Assembly: GCA_945870325.1 (NCBI GenBank)
Contig: CAMBRQ010000006.1
Coordinates: forward strand, 1 to 64,000
DNA length: 64,000 nt
Direction: 5' to 3'
Source of the DNA: an uncultured Dorea sp.
GTDB lineage: Bacteria; Bacillota; Clostridia; Lachnospirales; Lachnospiraceae
The notes beneath the pieces were generated by a model. That model saw nothing but the letters and a program-made list of their open reading frames with translations. It ran no database searches and was not told the origin of the DNA. The position numbers and the translations under genes are program-made. Positions 26,956 through 35,568 of this stretch are shown piece after piece; position 1 is the stretch's first letter; every line of letters starts with the position of its first letter.

Positions 26956-27470
26956 TTATACAATTTTTATACAATTCATAATTACACTTATCATCATTTC
27001 TTTTTCTTCGGGATTCGATTCTGCAATCATAATAGTAAGTGCCACAAGAGTATGATCATCAATTAATTTTTCTCCATCTTGAAATAACACACCATTTTTG
27101 TCCAGAAAATACAGAAACATCGTTACTGCAATTCTCTTATTTCCATCAGAAAAACTGTGATTCTTTGTGACAAAATACAATAAATTTGCTGCCTTTTCCT
27201 CCAAAGCGGGATACAAATCTTCTCCCGCAAAACTTTGATAAATTGCCCCGATGCTCCCTTGAAAGAATCATCCTTCTCATTACCAAATAAGGAACTACTA
27301 TCTCCAAATTTCATATTATCAATGACTTTTCTACATTCTTCATAAGTTAGAATATACGTTGGCTTATTTCCTTTCGGACGTTCCATATTCTGATGATCAT
27401 AGGCATCCAACAATTCCAATGCCTGGTTATATCTTTCCACTACTGTCAGCACTTCCGAAAGCATCACAAA
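26956..27470 (-). pseudogene. RhuM/Fic-type protein, frameshifted 3' fragment
   Basis: Two overlapping frames together give about 170 residues of the C-terminal half of a Fic-domain protein: VVERYNQALELLDAYDH and YILTYEECRKVIDNM in the first, then, after a shift near 27265, GAIYQSFAGEDLYPALEEKA and the Fic core KNHSFSDGNKRIA. The Fic motif HxFxDGNxxR is intact, but the frame is not, and the N terminus is cut off where IS66 sequence begins. Fic proteins transfer AMP or related groups to target proteins. This copy should be inactive. Confidence 0.8.
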
Positions 27471-28018
27471 AGAATGCAAAAGGAACCGTTGCCTATGAAG
27501 CATTGAAACGGATCGCCGCAATCTATCATCTGGATAACCAGTTAAAAACGCTATCTGCAGATGAACGAAAAAAATAACAACAGATCAATATCAAACCTCT
27601 GGTAGAGGCTTTCTTTGCATGGGCAAAAGATATCCAGACAGGAAACCGGCTCTCCAAAGGCAAGACACTGGACGGGATTACATACTGTATTAATCAGGAA
27701 GAAGCCTTAAAAGTATTCCTGAATGACGGAGAAGTGCCTCTTGATAACAATGCAACAGAGAGTTCATTGCGCAGTTTCTGTCTGCATAAGCATACCTGGA
27801 AACTGATCGACAGTATTGATGGTGCAAAATCCAGTGCTATTATTTACAGTATCACGGAAACAGCCAAGGCAAACAATCTCAATCCATTCCGTTATCTGGA
27901 ATACGTCCTGACAATTCTGAAGAATCATCAGGATGATACGGATTACAGCTTTATTCAGGAATTGTTACCATGGTCAGAGAATCTTCCGGATATCTGTCAT
28001 AGCAAACCAAAACAACAA
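27470..28018 (+). pseudogene. IS66-family transposase, 3' fragment
   Basis: The frame carries the C-terminal third of an IS66 TnpC: YEALKRIAAIYHLDNQLK, KPLVEAFFAWAKD, then LDNNATESSLRSF and YSITETAKANNLNPFRYLEY, the last being the family's end signature. A TAA at 27575-27577 interrupts the frame and everything upstream of about 27470 is missing, replaced by the Fic remnant. No tnpA/tnpB or left end is visible. A GCCGCCAAATGGCGGC hairpin at about 28031-28046 may belong to the element's right end. Confidence 0.85.
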
Positions 28019-28129
28019 ACGTATAATTCAGGCCGCCAAATGGCGGCTAATAAACAAGGCGGTACTCATAGTTTACCGTATACTAAAAAACACCTATACT
28101 ATACAAATACAAAAACCTTCCCATTCCCC

Positions 28130-28165
28130 TTGACGATATAAAGAAATTTTTGTATAATTTCTTTA
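28130..28165 (+). promoter_or_regulatory. promoter and operator of the Phd/RelE pair
   Basis: TTGACG (28130-28135) and TATAAT (28153-28158) are 17 bp apart. TAAAGAAATT and AATTTCTTTA (28139-28148 and 28156-28165) form an inverted repeat across the -10 box, as expected for autorepression by the antitoxin. Confidence 0.8.
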
Positions 28166-28181
28166 CAAAGGAGGTGCTGAT

Positions 28182-28445
28182 ATGCCAACAATCCGTTCAA
28201 GCGCAGATTTGCGTAACAGTTACAACGAAATTTCTACATTCTGCCATGATTATTCTGAACCTGTTTTTATTACTAAAAATGGGAAAGGTGATCTCGCCGT
28301 CATGAGTATTGAAGCATACGAACAGCTTGTAGGCCGCTTTGAATTATACGGGCTGATCCATGAAGGTCTTGAAGATGTCGCTGCAGGCAGAACACGCCCA
28401 TTTTCAGAAGCAATGACTGACATAAGGAGCCGCCGCAAACGATGA
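28182..28445 (+). CDS. Phd/YefM-family antitoxin
   Basis: The 87-residue protein matches the Phd/YefM fold: SADLRNSYNEISTFCHDYSEPV at residues 6-27, then ITKNGKGDLAVMSIEAYEQL. The N-terminal part binds DNA and the C-terminal part neutralises the toxin. It starts after AAAGGAGGTG and overlaps the toxin gene by 4 bp, the standard arrangement. A promoter with an inverted repeat over the -10 box lies upstream. It is one of few intact units in this damaged stretch. Confidence 0.92.
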   Translation: MPTIRSSADLRNSYNEISTFCHDYSEPVFITKNGKGDLAVMSIEAYEQLVGRFELYGLIHEGLEDVAAGRTRPFSEAMTDIRSRRKR

Positions 28446-28774
28446 ATTATCATATCCACATTACCCTTACAGCCGAAAAAGATATGGTTCATGCAGCGGA
28501 TTATATCGAATATGTTTTAAAGAACCCGCAGGCCGCAGATCATCTGTTAGATGAAGCAGAACGCCAGATCAACACACTTTCACAATTTCCCATGAAACAT
28601 CCGCTTGTAGATGATAAAATTCTTTCTTCCTGGGGAGTCCGTTTCGTAACGGTAGGAAATCATCTTGCTTTCTATACCATTTCAGAGGAAGAAAAGCAGG
28701 TAAATATTGTACGGTTCTTGTACGCCAAAAGCGACTGGCACTCTATTTTGAAACTTGGTTTTCCATTAATATAG
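28442..28774 (+). CDS. RelE/ParE-family toxin
   Basis: The 110-residue basic protein has the ParE/RelE layout: ITLTAEKDMVHAADYIEYVL at the N terminus, DHLLDEAERQINTLSQFP in the helical middle, and the C-terminal strand HLAFYTISEEEKQVNIVRFLYAKSDW. It is coupled to the Phd-type antitoxin by a 4-bp overlap and followed by a terminator. Whether it cuts mRNA (RelE) or blocks gyrase (ParE) cannot be decided from sequence; the catalytic residues of RelE are not clearly recognisable. Confidence 0.9.
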   Translation: MNYHIHITLTAEKDMVHAADYIEYVLKNPQAADHLLDEAERQINTLSQFPMKHPLVDDKILSSWGVRFVTVGNHLAFYTISEEEKQVNIVRFLYAKSDWHSILKLGFPLI

Positions 28775-28780
28775 GTCACT

Positions 28781-28805
28781 CCCCGCAGGTGGCGGGGATT
28801 TTTTT
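28781..28805 (+). terminator. terminator after the toxin gene
   Basis: CCCCGC AGGTG GCGGGG stem-loop (28781-28797) followed by ATTTTTTTT. Confidence 0.85.
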
Positions 28806-29070
28806 ATCTGTTTGCTTTTTTACTTCCCTTCCGTTTTGGAAATTCCAAATGGAAATTTGCCCGTCCGTCCACAACTTCCAAAAGCAGATCTGCAGTAAAG
28901 TTCTTTCCTGTTTTTTGCGAATAGAAATCCGTCACATGAGTACGCCCTTTTTGCAGTAAATCCTTTGCCATTCTCTTATCAATCTGTTTCCTCATACCGG
29001 AAAGATAACGGTTTTCTTTCCAAAGTAGTTGTTCCAGGACAAAATCCAGATACTCTTTTGTTGATGCCAT
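28804..29070 (-). CDS. chimeric small ORF: TfoX start joined to topoisomerase C-terminal repeat
   Basis: The 88-residue frame starts MASTKEYLDFVLEQL, the standard opening of small TfoX/Sxy-family proteins in this bacterial family, but from residue 16 it reads instead as a type IA topoisomerase C-terminal repeat (KRMAKDLLQKGRTHVTDFYSQ, KTGKNFTADLLLEVV). The two halves do not belong together in any family I know, so this looks like a deletion fusion. A ribosome site (AGGAGGAAGTAAT) precedes the ATG, so a product may be made. The topoisomerase part is typical of conjugative-element TopB proteins and hints at a lost mobile element. Confidence 0.5.
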   Translation of the reverse strand: MASTKEYLDFVLEQLLWKENRYLSGMRKQIDKRMAKDLLQKGRTHVTDFYSQKTGKNFTADLLLEVVDGRANFHLEFPKRKGSKKANR

Positions 29071-29081
29071 ATTACTTCCTC

Positions 29082-29626
29082 CTACCCGTTGATAAGCTTT
29101 AGGAACTTCTTATCATTCATCTGCTCATTAGTGACATACTCCCCATCATAAAACAGCGAATACGTCGTGATCGGAGTCGGTGCATTCTGAGCATCCTCCC
29201 TGCTTTCGATCTTCACGACCTTGAATGATATGCCGTTCCTCTCAGCGGTCTCTTCCAGAACCGGCACATACTTTGCATTAAATGGACATTGATTCGTATA
29301 GTAAAGGACATAACCGTTTTCATCTATATGGGGATGCTTTGCGCATTCTTTGAACACCGGAGCCTCTGCTCCCTTTTCAAACGGCAGATACCATAGCTGA
29401 ATCCCGTTATCAGCCTCATCACAGACTTCAAAGCCCTTATACTTTAAGAACTTCGGATCAGCCAGGAACGGCTTCTTCTTTGCTGCTGCAAGAATACAAG
29501 CCCTTCATCAAATCTGTCCGCAAGCCACGCCTTCTTTGACGATACCTGAACATCTTTATTGTTGGAAATAGCGCAGCAAATATGCTCCTTTTCGAGATTC
29601 TCCTTCGTAACCCTTATATATTCCAT
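29082..29626 (-). pseudogene. GNAT/YoaP-type acetyltransferase with internal deletion
   Basis: The 5' part reads MEYIRVTKENLEKEHICCAI through AWLADRFDEGLVFL, the start of a GNAT protein. The 3' part, from about 29490 down, reads KKPFLADPKFLKYKGFEV and then the YoaP domain HPHIDENGYVLYYTNQCPFN to KFLKLING. The acetyl-CoA-binding core between them is gone, and the two parts are in different frames. A normal family member is about 250 residues. The separate downstream frame (29082-29357) could still make a YoaP-like fragment. Confidence 0.8.
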
Positions 29627-29630
29627 ACGC

Positions 29631-30263
29631 TTAAGTCCTCCTTATCGGATGCCGTACCACGGTCTTCAATTTCTCCGGTGCAACCTTCCGTGCATCACTC
29701 AGATATATCTCGTGATGCATTCTCTTTTCCGTGATATCCAGTACATATCCCTGCTCTTCCATAAACCTGTGCATCGCATCTACCGTAGCAGGTTCATCGT
29801 CATACGATCCGATATGCATACACTGCACACACAGGCCTTCATCATAGGCAAAAAACTCAACCTTAGAAAAATCCTGTTTTTTCTTAACTGTAGCTTCTTT
29901 GACCGCCCAATCGAAATCTTCCTTGGTAACAAAATCCGGCAGGCGGATGACAGATATCCACTGAAAAGAATCCTTATGCGCATAATCTACGCCGACCACT
30001 CCGTCTTGCCACCAGAATCCCTCTAATGGCGGTACCACATAATCAAAATATCCGTCTATCTGATGATTTCCCTTTTTACTCATCTTGATCGTAAATGCGA
30101 TCCCATACAGAAGACCGATAGCCTGCTTATATTCGCCATCTTCATCATTGGGATTCCCGCTACCCCTCGCTGCTATATAATTCATTTTCGGGACGGTGAC
30201 AATAGTCGGCGCACCCTTCGGCATATAGAATTCTTTGTATTCCTTCTTATAATCAAACGCCAT
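29631..30263 (-). CDS. GyrI-like small-molecule-binding protein
   Basis: The 210-residue protein is a stand-alone GyrI-like/SOUL-type effector-binding domain: MPKGAPTIVTVPKMNYIAARG, IGLLYGIAFTIKMSKK, VVPPLEGFWWQDG and YEGLCVQ-type text (AYDEGLCVQCMHIGSYDDE). Such proteins are found with regulators and are thought to bind drugs or hydrophobic ligands. It sits in a tight minus-strand run behind a WYL regulator and a broken VOC gene and 4 bp before a broken GNAT gene, so it was probably part of a regulator-controlled small stress operon. The ligand is unknown. Confidence 0.85.
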   Translation of the reverse strand: MAFDYKKEYKEFYMPKGAPTIVTVPKMNYIAARGSGNPNDEDGEYKQAIGLLYGIAFTIKMSKKGNHQIDGYFDYVVPPLEGFWWQDGVVGVDYAHKDSFQWISVIRLPDFVTKEDFDWAVKEATVKKKQDFSKVEFFAYDEGLCVQCMHIGSYDDEPATVDAMHRFMEEQGYVLDITEKRMHHEIYLSDARKVAPEKLKTVVRHPIRRT

Positions 30264-30268
30264 ATTCT

Positions 30269-30464
30269 TTATCCCTCCGTCAGATCCTTCTCTTCATAAG
30301 GCTTATTCCAGGAACCCATCTCAATCAGATTCCCCTCCGGATCAGCAAAGGTAAACATTTGATGTGTTTTCTTCTTCCTTGATTTCAAATCCAAGAACGT
30401 CCCTGTAAAAACGGATCATCTTTGCCATATCATCAACAAATAATCCGAAACCATCTAATCTCAT
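30269..30464 (-). pseudogene. VOC/glyoxalase-family gene with internal deletion
   Basis: The start MRLDGFGLFVDDMAKMIRFY and RDVLGFEIKEEENTSN is the first VOC module strand-helix unit. It is followed directly, in another frame, by the family's end, MFTFADPEGNLIEMGSW. About half of a normal 120-130-residue protein is missing. AGGATTAG before the ATG and 4-bp spacing to the WYL regulator show it belonged to the same operon. Confidence 0.8.
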
Positions 30465-30468
30465 TATG

Positions 30469-31380
30469 CTAATCCTCCATGTAAATCTGTAATGTTTCTT
30501 CCGCATTCCTGCGGATAATGTCCCGCGCTTCTCTCGGCTCCAGCACCTCTGCCTTTGCCCCAAATGTCATGAGCCATGTCACAAGGTTTTCCATATCCGT
30601 ATAGTCCGCCGAAAAGAGCAGCCTTCCATCATCCGCTTCTGTAAAACAATGCGGCCCGAATTCTTCAACCAGTCGCCACTTCATATCCGGTGTGAAAAGA
30701 GCTTTTACCTTAATCCCGCCCGGAAATATCTTCTCACTTGACAGATCAGGCATCGGTACATCTCTGCATACAAATCCCTGCTCTGCTTCAGCAGCCCGAT
30801 CCATACGGTTCAACTTAAATAGCCTGTAATCTTCACGGTCTGAGCACCATCCCCATACATACCAGCTTGACCATTGGAAAACCAGATAATACGGTTCTAT
30901 CGTCCTGTTACTTTCTCCGGTCGGTGCATAATACTTAAACTCCAGAAGATGTCTGTTTTCTATAGCGTCTTGGATCACCTCAATTTTAGGAGCAAGAGAA
31001 CCTTTATACCAGGATGACAGATCGATCAGCATGGATTCTTTGCCGCTAATGAATTCAGATGATCCAGCCTGAATCTTTTCCATCAACTGGCCATAGTATC
31101 TGCTGCCGGTCACACTATCCAGACTCCGCAGTCCCGTAAGAATCATCTGCATATCTTTGGAAGTCAGAATCGTCCTGTCCATACGATATCCGTCCATAAT
31201 ACTGATACCACCACCAGTACCCTGAGTAGTCCTTATAGGAATACCCGCTTTGCAAAGATCTTCAATATCTCGATTTATTGTCCTGCGAGATACCTCAAAC
31301 CTTTCCGCCAGTTCAGGAGCCGTTGTCTTTTCTTCCTGCAGTAAGATCGACAATATCCCGATAAGCCTATCTATCTTCAT
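30469..31380 (-). CDS. WYL-domain transcriptional regulator (YafY type)
   Basis: The 303-residue protein has a DeoR-like HTH_11 at residues 1-55 (TTAPELAERFEVSRRTINRDIEDL), a linker, and a WYL domain at about 140-220 (YYLVFQWSSWYVWGWCSDRED, RLFKLNRM) followed by the WCX extension. WYL regulators sense small ligands or nucleic acids and control nearby genes. It heads the minus-strand run containing the broken VOC, GyrI-like and GNAT genes, which it probably regulated. A second paralogue lies at 42902-43822 next to another broken small gene. Confidence 0.9.
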   Translation of the reverse strand: MKIDRLIGILSILLQEEKTTAPELAERFEVSRRTINRDIEDLCKAGIPIRTTQGTGGGISIMDGYRMDRTILTSKDMQMILTGLRSLDSVTGSRYYGQLMEKIQAGSSEFISGKESMLIDLSSWYKGSLAPKIEVIQDAIENRHLLEFKYYAPTGESNRTIEPYYLVFQWSSWYVWGWCSDREDYRLFKLNRMDRAAEAEQGFVCRDVPMPDLSSEKIFPGGIKVKALFTPDMKWRLVEEFGPHCFTEADDGRLLFSADYTDMENLVTWLMTFGAKAEVLEPREARDIIRRNAEETLQIYMED

Positions 31381-31469
31381 AATCTCTCACGCTCCGTTCA
31401 TATCATAGCAAACTCAACACGACAATAGTATGTCATGTTTATTATAGCAGTTAAAGATATTTTCGCAAA

Positions 31470-31518
31470 CAAAAAACAGCCTGCGAACATCAGGATTCTT
31501 CCCAATGCCCGCAGGCTG
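31470..31518 (-). terminator. minus-strand terminator-like hairpin
   Basis: CAGCCTGCG (31477-31485) and CGCAGGCTG (31510-31518) form a perfect 9-bp stem; on the minus strand it is followed by TTTTTTGTTTG. It lies about 90 bp before the WYL gene, with no intact gene feeding it. Confidence 0.65.
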
Positions 31519-31574
31519 ATGGTGCAGTTCTCTACGGATACTGCCTGAATTTTTTTAACCGTAAAAATGCACGA

Positions 31575-31871
31575 ATGGATAAGAAACTCACACAAGCAGA
31601 ATTAGCTGAAATACTGGATATTTCTTTACCATATCTCAAAGACCTAGAGCGCTTCCGGAACAATCCGAGCTACGATGTCTTCAAAAAAGTAATCCACTAC
31701 TTCAACCTGTCAGCAGATACTGTCATCTATCCAAACGAGAATCTGACCAATACTACATATCAGCAGATTGAGCGTCTGCTTACACGCTGTGATGAAGGGC
31801 AGCTTCGTGTCATCCTTGCCACCACAGAAGCGTTACTGTCCGAGAGTGAAATGCCTTCAGATTCAGAGTAA
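31575..31871 (+). pseudogene. XRE-type HTH protein, probably missing its N terminus
   Basis: The frame begins inside helix 1 of the HTH (MDKKLTQAELAEILDIS), continues LPYLKDLERFRNNPSYDVF and ends in a C-terminal tail (QQIERLLTRCDEGQLRVIL) of the type found in small plasmid or mobile-element regulators. There is no ribosome site before the ATG, and codons for a plausible continuation (NAR) precede it, so the true 5' end is probably lost. If translated it would be a 98-residue regulator. Confidence 0.55.
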
Positions 31872-32112
31872 CAGATAAAAATTCTGCATTTTTTGCCATT
31901 CCCTTTTGTACGATCTGCGAAATGTCTGCTTCCGGCGATTTCATGTTAATCCCAAAATATGTATTTTTCTTGCTGATGCCAATATAGTTCTTTGCCCACG
32001 CCTAATCGTTTCATTCTCCAACCTCCTTTGCGACCTCCACTATAAGCCCTCGCATAGTCTGAGAGTCAAGAGCATATTCGCAAAAGTTCTGGCAAGATAA
32101 TTGCAGACAACA
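31872..32112. other. eroded minus-strand coding remnant
   Basis: AAAGGAGGTTGGAGA precedes an ATG near 32013 opening MKRLGVGKELYWHQ, which soon stops; a neighbouring frame reads NYIGISKKNTYFGINMKSPE and QIVQKGMAKNAEFLSVTL without stops. A frameshifted gene start of unknown family is likely. Confidence 0.35.
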
Positions 32113-32301
32113 TCAAATTGGGCTGACTGGAAAACATACTTCTGTAACCATCTCATCTTCTGACTGCTCCATCTCAGGTGATATATGGTATATATTAAAA
32201 TGATTTCCATTCAATTTATAGCGGTTATCTCCAATCCAACGTATGATTTCCTCAATCGCCGTCGGCATAAAGTCAACTACAAATTCCGCATCTATTCCCA
32301 T
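32113..32301 (-). pseudogene. GyrI-like domain, C-terminal fragment
   Basis: The 62-residue frame reads ADNRYKLNG-like text (IRWIGDNRYKLNGNHFNIYH) and ends ISPEMEQSEDEMVTEVCFPV, the closing strand of GyrI-like/AraC effector domains. The rest of the gene, presumably an AraC or MerR regulator, is not present upstream. Confidence 0.55.
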
Positions 32302-32377
32302 TTAAAGAAACGGATAGCAAAGCCTCCGCAGACAACTAGCAACGCTACGGAATACTCTAAACAACCGTTTTATCAGG

Positions 32378-33349
32378 CTATCTAAATATTGGTTCTATAT
32401 ATGTTTTGATTAAATCTATCCTATCTCTTGCCTTTGGCACAAAAAGCGCAGAAGATGACACAACTATTTTATCTCTTGTATTCACATAAATGATATTTCC
32501 TCCATCCCCCATCGCTGCATAACCATCTTCATTTACCCACCATAAATATCCATACGGTAAATCATGTTTCTTCCATCGGCTATGCTCTCTCGTACTTTCT
32601 TCCACCCACTTTTCTGATACAATTCGTTTTCCATTCCATATGCCTTTATTCAAATATAACTGACCGATTTTTGCCATATCCATAGGGGAAAGTGTAAGTC
32701 CCCACCCCGCTGTATGAATCCCTAATGAATCCCGAACCCATCCGCTGGTATCTATAGATTCATTAAATGCCAGTTGATCTTCCTTGCTTTTGAACATCAA
32801 ATCTCCTTCTATATGAATTTCTAATGGAGAAAATAAATTTTCATCTGCAAACTCAAATACCGACTGCCCTGTTGCTTTTACTAATATTCCCGAAAAAATA
32901 TCCGGACCAATCAGAGGTGCATATCGGAATGTTCCGATCTTCCCCCGGCCCCCTAGCAAGTCTAGAGAGAATTTCACCCAATCCTCACTAGTGAAATATT
33001 TCACATACGGAGCAAAAAAACGATACTTATAAGGTGCTGTCATTGTCAGCATATCCTTGACTGTGATATTTTGGATGGTGTTTTCTCTCTTCCTTACTAT
33101 GTATTCAGGGAAAAAATCCAGCACTTTCTGATCAATACTTTGGATATATCCTTTATCTACTGCAATCCCAATCAGTATTGAAATAATACTTTTTGTTACA
33201 GAATAAACATGAACCTGGCTTTCTCTTGTACATCCCTTGAAATATTTTTCATATACCAATTTTCCTTCTTTTAATACCGCCACACCTGTGGTATTTCCAT
33301 AATCAGTGTTGATTTTATGTTCAAGATCTCTAATTCTTTTCTGATCCAT
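32378..33349 (-). CDS. serine beta-lactamase-like hydrolase (class C/esterase family)
   Basis: The 323-residue protein has the SxxK motif of penicillin-recognising hydrolases in VYSVTKSIISILIGIA near residue 50, followed by GWGLTLSPMDMAKIGQLYLNKG near 215 and a C-terminal YAAMGDGGN where the third (HxG/KTG) motif normally is. There is no signal peptide, so it is probably a cytoplasmic esterase or peptidase rather than a resistance enzyme. It is directly downstream of a MerR regulator with a GyrI-like sensor, 48 bp apart, and likely under its control. The start follows AAAGGAGATACC. Confidence 0.85.
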   Translation of the reverse strand: MDQKRIRDLEHKINTDYGNTTGVAVLKEGKLVYEKYFKGCTRESQVHVYSVTKSIISILIGIAVDKGYIQSIDQKVLDFFPEYIVRKRENTIQNITVKDMLTMTAPYKYRFFAPYVKYFTSEDWVKFSLDLLGGRGKIGTFRYAPLIGPDIFSGILVKATGQSVFEFADENLFSPLEIHIEGDLMFKSKEDQLAFNESIDTSGWVRDSLGIHTAGWGLTLSPMDMAKIGQLYLNKGIWNGKRIVSEKWVEESTREHSRWKKHDLPYGYLWWVNEDGYAAMGDGGNIIYVNTRDKIVVSSSALFVPKARDRIDLIKTYIEPIFR

Positions 33350-33397
33350 GGTATCTCCTTTACTTTAACCAATTTGTAAACGCATTTATTTCCCGCT

Positions 33398-34228
33398 TTA
33401 TTTTTTTAATATCTTTTTTACTGGATAATAGACCTCTGTAATGAGATCGCTCTCCTGCAAAACCTCCGAAGGACTTGTTACATAAACTTCATAAAGTGCA
33501 TTACAATTTTCGTACCCTTCTTTTTCTGCCCATTCAATTTGTTTCGCATAAACAGAAGAGAGCTGCGAGTAGGAACCATGCACAACAGTTTTCAAACAAA
33601 GTCCAGGATAAAAGTCCCTGGTTCCCGTTGCATACTCTTTGATTGGGACAGCAAATTCTGTATCCAACCCTAATGGACTATATTCATCACTATGGAACAA
33701 AACCATCGGTGGAGCGGATGCTGTCAGGCGCTTTTCCTTCATTTTCTTAAACAGCTCTCCAAAACAATACCCATATTCATCAGGGAAATCCTGTTCCTGA
33801 ATCATCTTTCGGATGGACAGAAGATACATCTTTGGCACCTCCACCAGTTCTATACCAATATCTTCCATATATGACATAATTGACTTTCCCTTTCTTAAGG
33901 CGGACATATCAGCATCTATCTGCTCCAACGTACTTCTATACATCATCACTTGCATTGAAATCTCTTTTTTCTTTTTACTAAGAGCCGCATATAGTTTGTC
34001 ATCCATTACCTCCTCTGACTCAAGAATTGCCTTAATCTCTTCCAACGAAAAATGATATGCTTTCAGCCGATTAATGAACAGCATCGTCTCCAACTGCTTA
34101 ATAGAATAATACCGATAACCATTTTCCGGATTGATTTCTTCTGGAAGTATCAATCCTATTTCCGCATAATATCGAAGTGTTTTTGTGGATACCCGGCATA
34201 TACTCGAAAATTCTCCAATTGTCAACAT
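33398..34228 (-). CDS. MerR-family regulator with GyrI-like effector domain (BmrR-like)
   Basis: The 276-residue protein opens MLTIGEFSSICRVSTKTLRYY, a MerR winged helix, followed by a long coiled dimer helix (about 75-120) and a GyrI-like drug-binding domain (AVPIKEYATGTRDFYPGLCL, then EVYYPVKK). That is the BmrR architecture, in which binding of lipophilic cations activates transcription. The ATG at 34228 is placed by AAGGAGGTC upstream. Its own promoter has the 19-bp spacer typical of MerR targets. The neighbouring serine hydrolase is the likely co-regulated gene; no efflux pump is adjacent. Confidence 0.92.
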   Translation of the reverse strand: MLTIGEFSSICRVSTKTLRYYAEIGLILPEEINPENGYRYYSIKQLETMLFINRLKAYHFSLEEIKAILESEEVMDDKLYAALSKKKKEISMQVMMYRSTLEQIDADMSALRKGKSIMSYMEDIGIELVEVPKMYLLSIRKMIQEQDFPDEYGYCFGELFKKMKEKRLTASAPPMVLFHSDEYSPLGLDTEFAVPIKEYATGTRDFYPGLCLKTVVHGSYSQLSSVYAKQIEWAEKEGYENCNALYEVYVTSPSEVLQESDLITEVYYPVKKILKK

Positions 34229-34251
34229 ATAATAGACCTCCTTCTGGTACC

Positions 34252-34282
34252 AGTATAAACTTTGCCCCAGGGGAAAAGTCAA
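34252..34282 (-). promoter_or_regulatory. MerR-type promoter with 19-bp spacer
   Basis: On the minus strand TTGACT (34282-34277) and TATACT (34257-34252) are separated by 19 bp, with the palindrome CCCCTGGGG in the spacer. Overlong spacers twisted by the bound regulator are the hallmark of MerR-controlled promoters. Confidence 0.85.
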
Positions 34283-34692
34283 CGGCACTTTTCATGCTTA
34301 TTTTCAAGGTAGTAGCATATTAATCGAATATAAAAACAATTGCAAGTTTTATCGGATTTAACAATCCTGTCAATTCGACACCCCTTTTATCTATCCTGTC
34401 TCCACAACATACCCAATATCTATCCTGTCCTCTCAACTCTCCGTCATTTTTTGCAGTAGACCAGTTCCCACAGACTTCCCAAACGCAAAAAATCCGGGAA
34501 TTGAAACTGTCATCCAAACCGTCTCAACTCCCGGAAATCCCTTGTTTCTACACTTTTTCAGTTCTTTATTTCTCAACTCGTGACATCAACACGACACTCT
34601 CAACATGATTATCGTTGTCCAAACTTATATTTTCACCAATATCTAAAAAATCTCTTTTTAATCTCATCATTTACACAGATACACTTTTGAAG
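34283..34692. other. non-coding or eroded region
   Basis: No convincing gene. It contains GGGACAGGATAGATA-like repeats on the minus strand (near 34385 and 34415), and the terminator hairpin at 34484-34534. Base composition starts to become AT-rich towards the right. Confidence 0.45.
34484..34534 (-). terminator. minus-strand terminator
   Basis: CCGGGAGTTGA pairs with TCAATTCCCGG (34494-34534 on the plus strand), followed on the minus strand by ATTTTTTGCG. It closes the RhuM pseudogene transcript or whatever preceded it. Confidence 0.7.
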
Positions 34693-35382
34693 TCAATTCT
34701 TACCCTTTTTCTTTACTACGCTATGAATATTTTTAATACTTTCCAAATACTCCTCTTCAACCGGCGATAAGTTCTGTGCCTGATATTTCCTATATTCTTC
34801 TGTTGCTTTTTCGATTGCCTGTGCATGACTAATCGTTCCAGCCCCTTGTAATACCTTTTCACCTGTTGTTTTTTAAACATTATCAAGATGCTCCACATAA
34901 TCTGCCATATACATAGGATTATGGCGCATAGCCTGAATTTCTGCGAAATCAAAGTAACCTGATACAATATTATTTAGAATTTTCAATTCCTCATCATTAA
35001 GGTAATTCTTTGCAATACTTATATCTTTCAATACAGGAAAATCACCAGAAAAACTTTTTAATCCCATAAAAGGCTGATTGGCATCCGCACGCTCGTATAT
35101 AACTTCTGCTGCTGTATGTCCATTATAGTTTTTTCCGTCAGCAGCAGTTGTTCGGAATTTCCGAACAACTGCATTTTCCTCTAGTTCGCCCTCTTCAAAG
35201 ATGTGCTTAATATGCTCACTGATATTAGATTTACTGGTTTGGTAAAGTTCGCATAATTGCGCCTGCGTAAGCCAAACCGTTTCGTCTTCCAATTTAACAT
35301 CAATTTTGGTAAGTCCATCTTCCGTTTGATATATGATGATTTCGTTTCCAACAATATTAGAATCATCTTTTTTATTTTTCAT
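34693..35382 (-). pseudogene. RhuM-family protein with internal deletion and frameshift
   Basis: A good ribosome site (GAAAGGAGGTTC) precedes MKNKKDDSNIVGNEIIIYQ, then the KilA-N/RhuM core VWLTQAQLCELYQTSKSNI and EEGELEENAVVRKF. After AADGKNYN the text jumps to HTAAEVIYERADANQPFMG, so about 100 residues (FYNLDVIISVGYRV region) are missing in frame. A frameshift near 34875 then splits the C-terminal end, whose other frame reads GTISHAQAIEKATEEYRKY. RhuM proteins are host-range or island-encoded factors of unknown function. This copy should be inactive. Confidence 0.85.
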
Positions 35383-35568
35383 CTGCGAACCTCCTTTCAT
35401 CGTTCCATTAATTTTCAACTCACTGAGCACTCTTACAGATCCCACCTGCCTCTCAAGCATGATATCCCATAATTCCAGACATTTCGTAGCAAGCAGTTTT
35501 ACCATTCTTCGCGCAATGTAGGAATCTTGCCCTTAAACTGTATTTCTTTATAAAGAAGTCAACTGGTA

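Noticed and set aside
32378..33349. Beta-lactam resistance enzyme
   Set aside because: No signal peptide and an altered third motif; a cytoplasmic esterase or peptidase is likelier.
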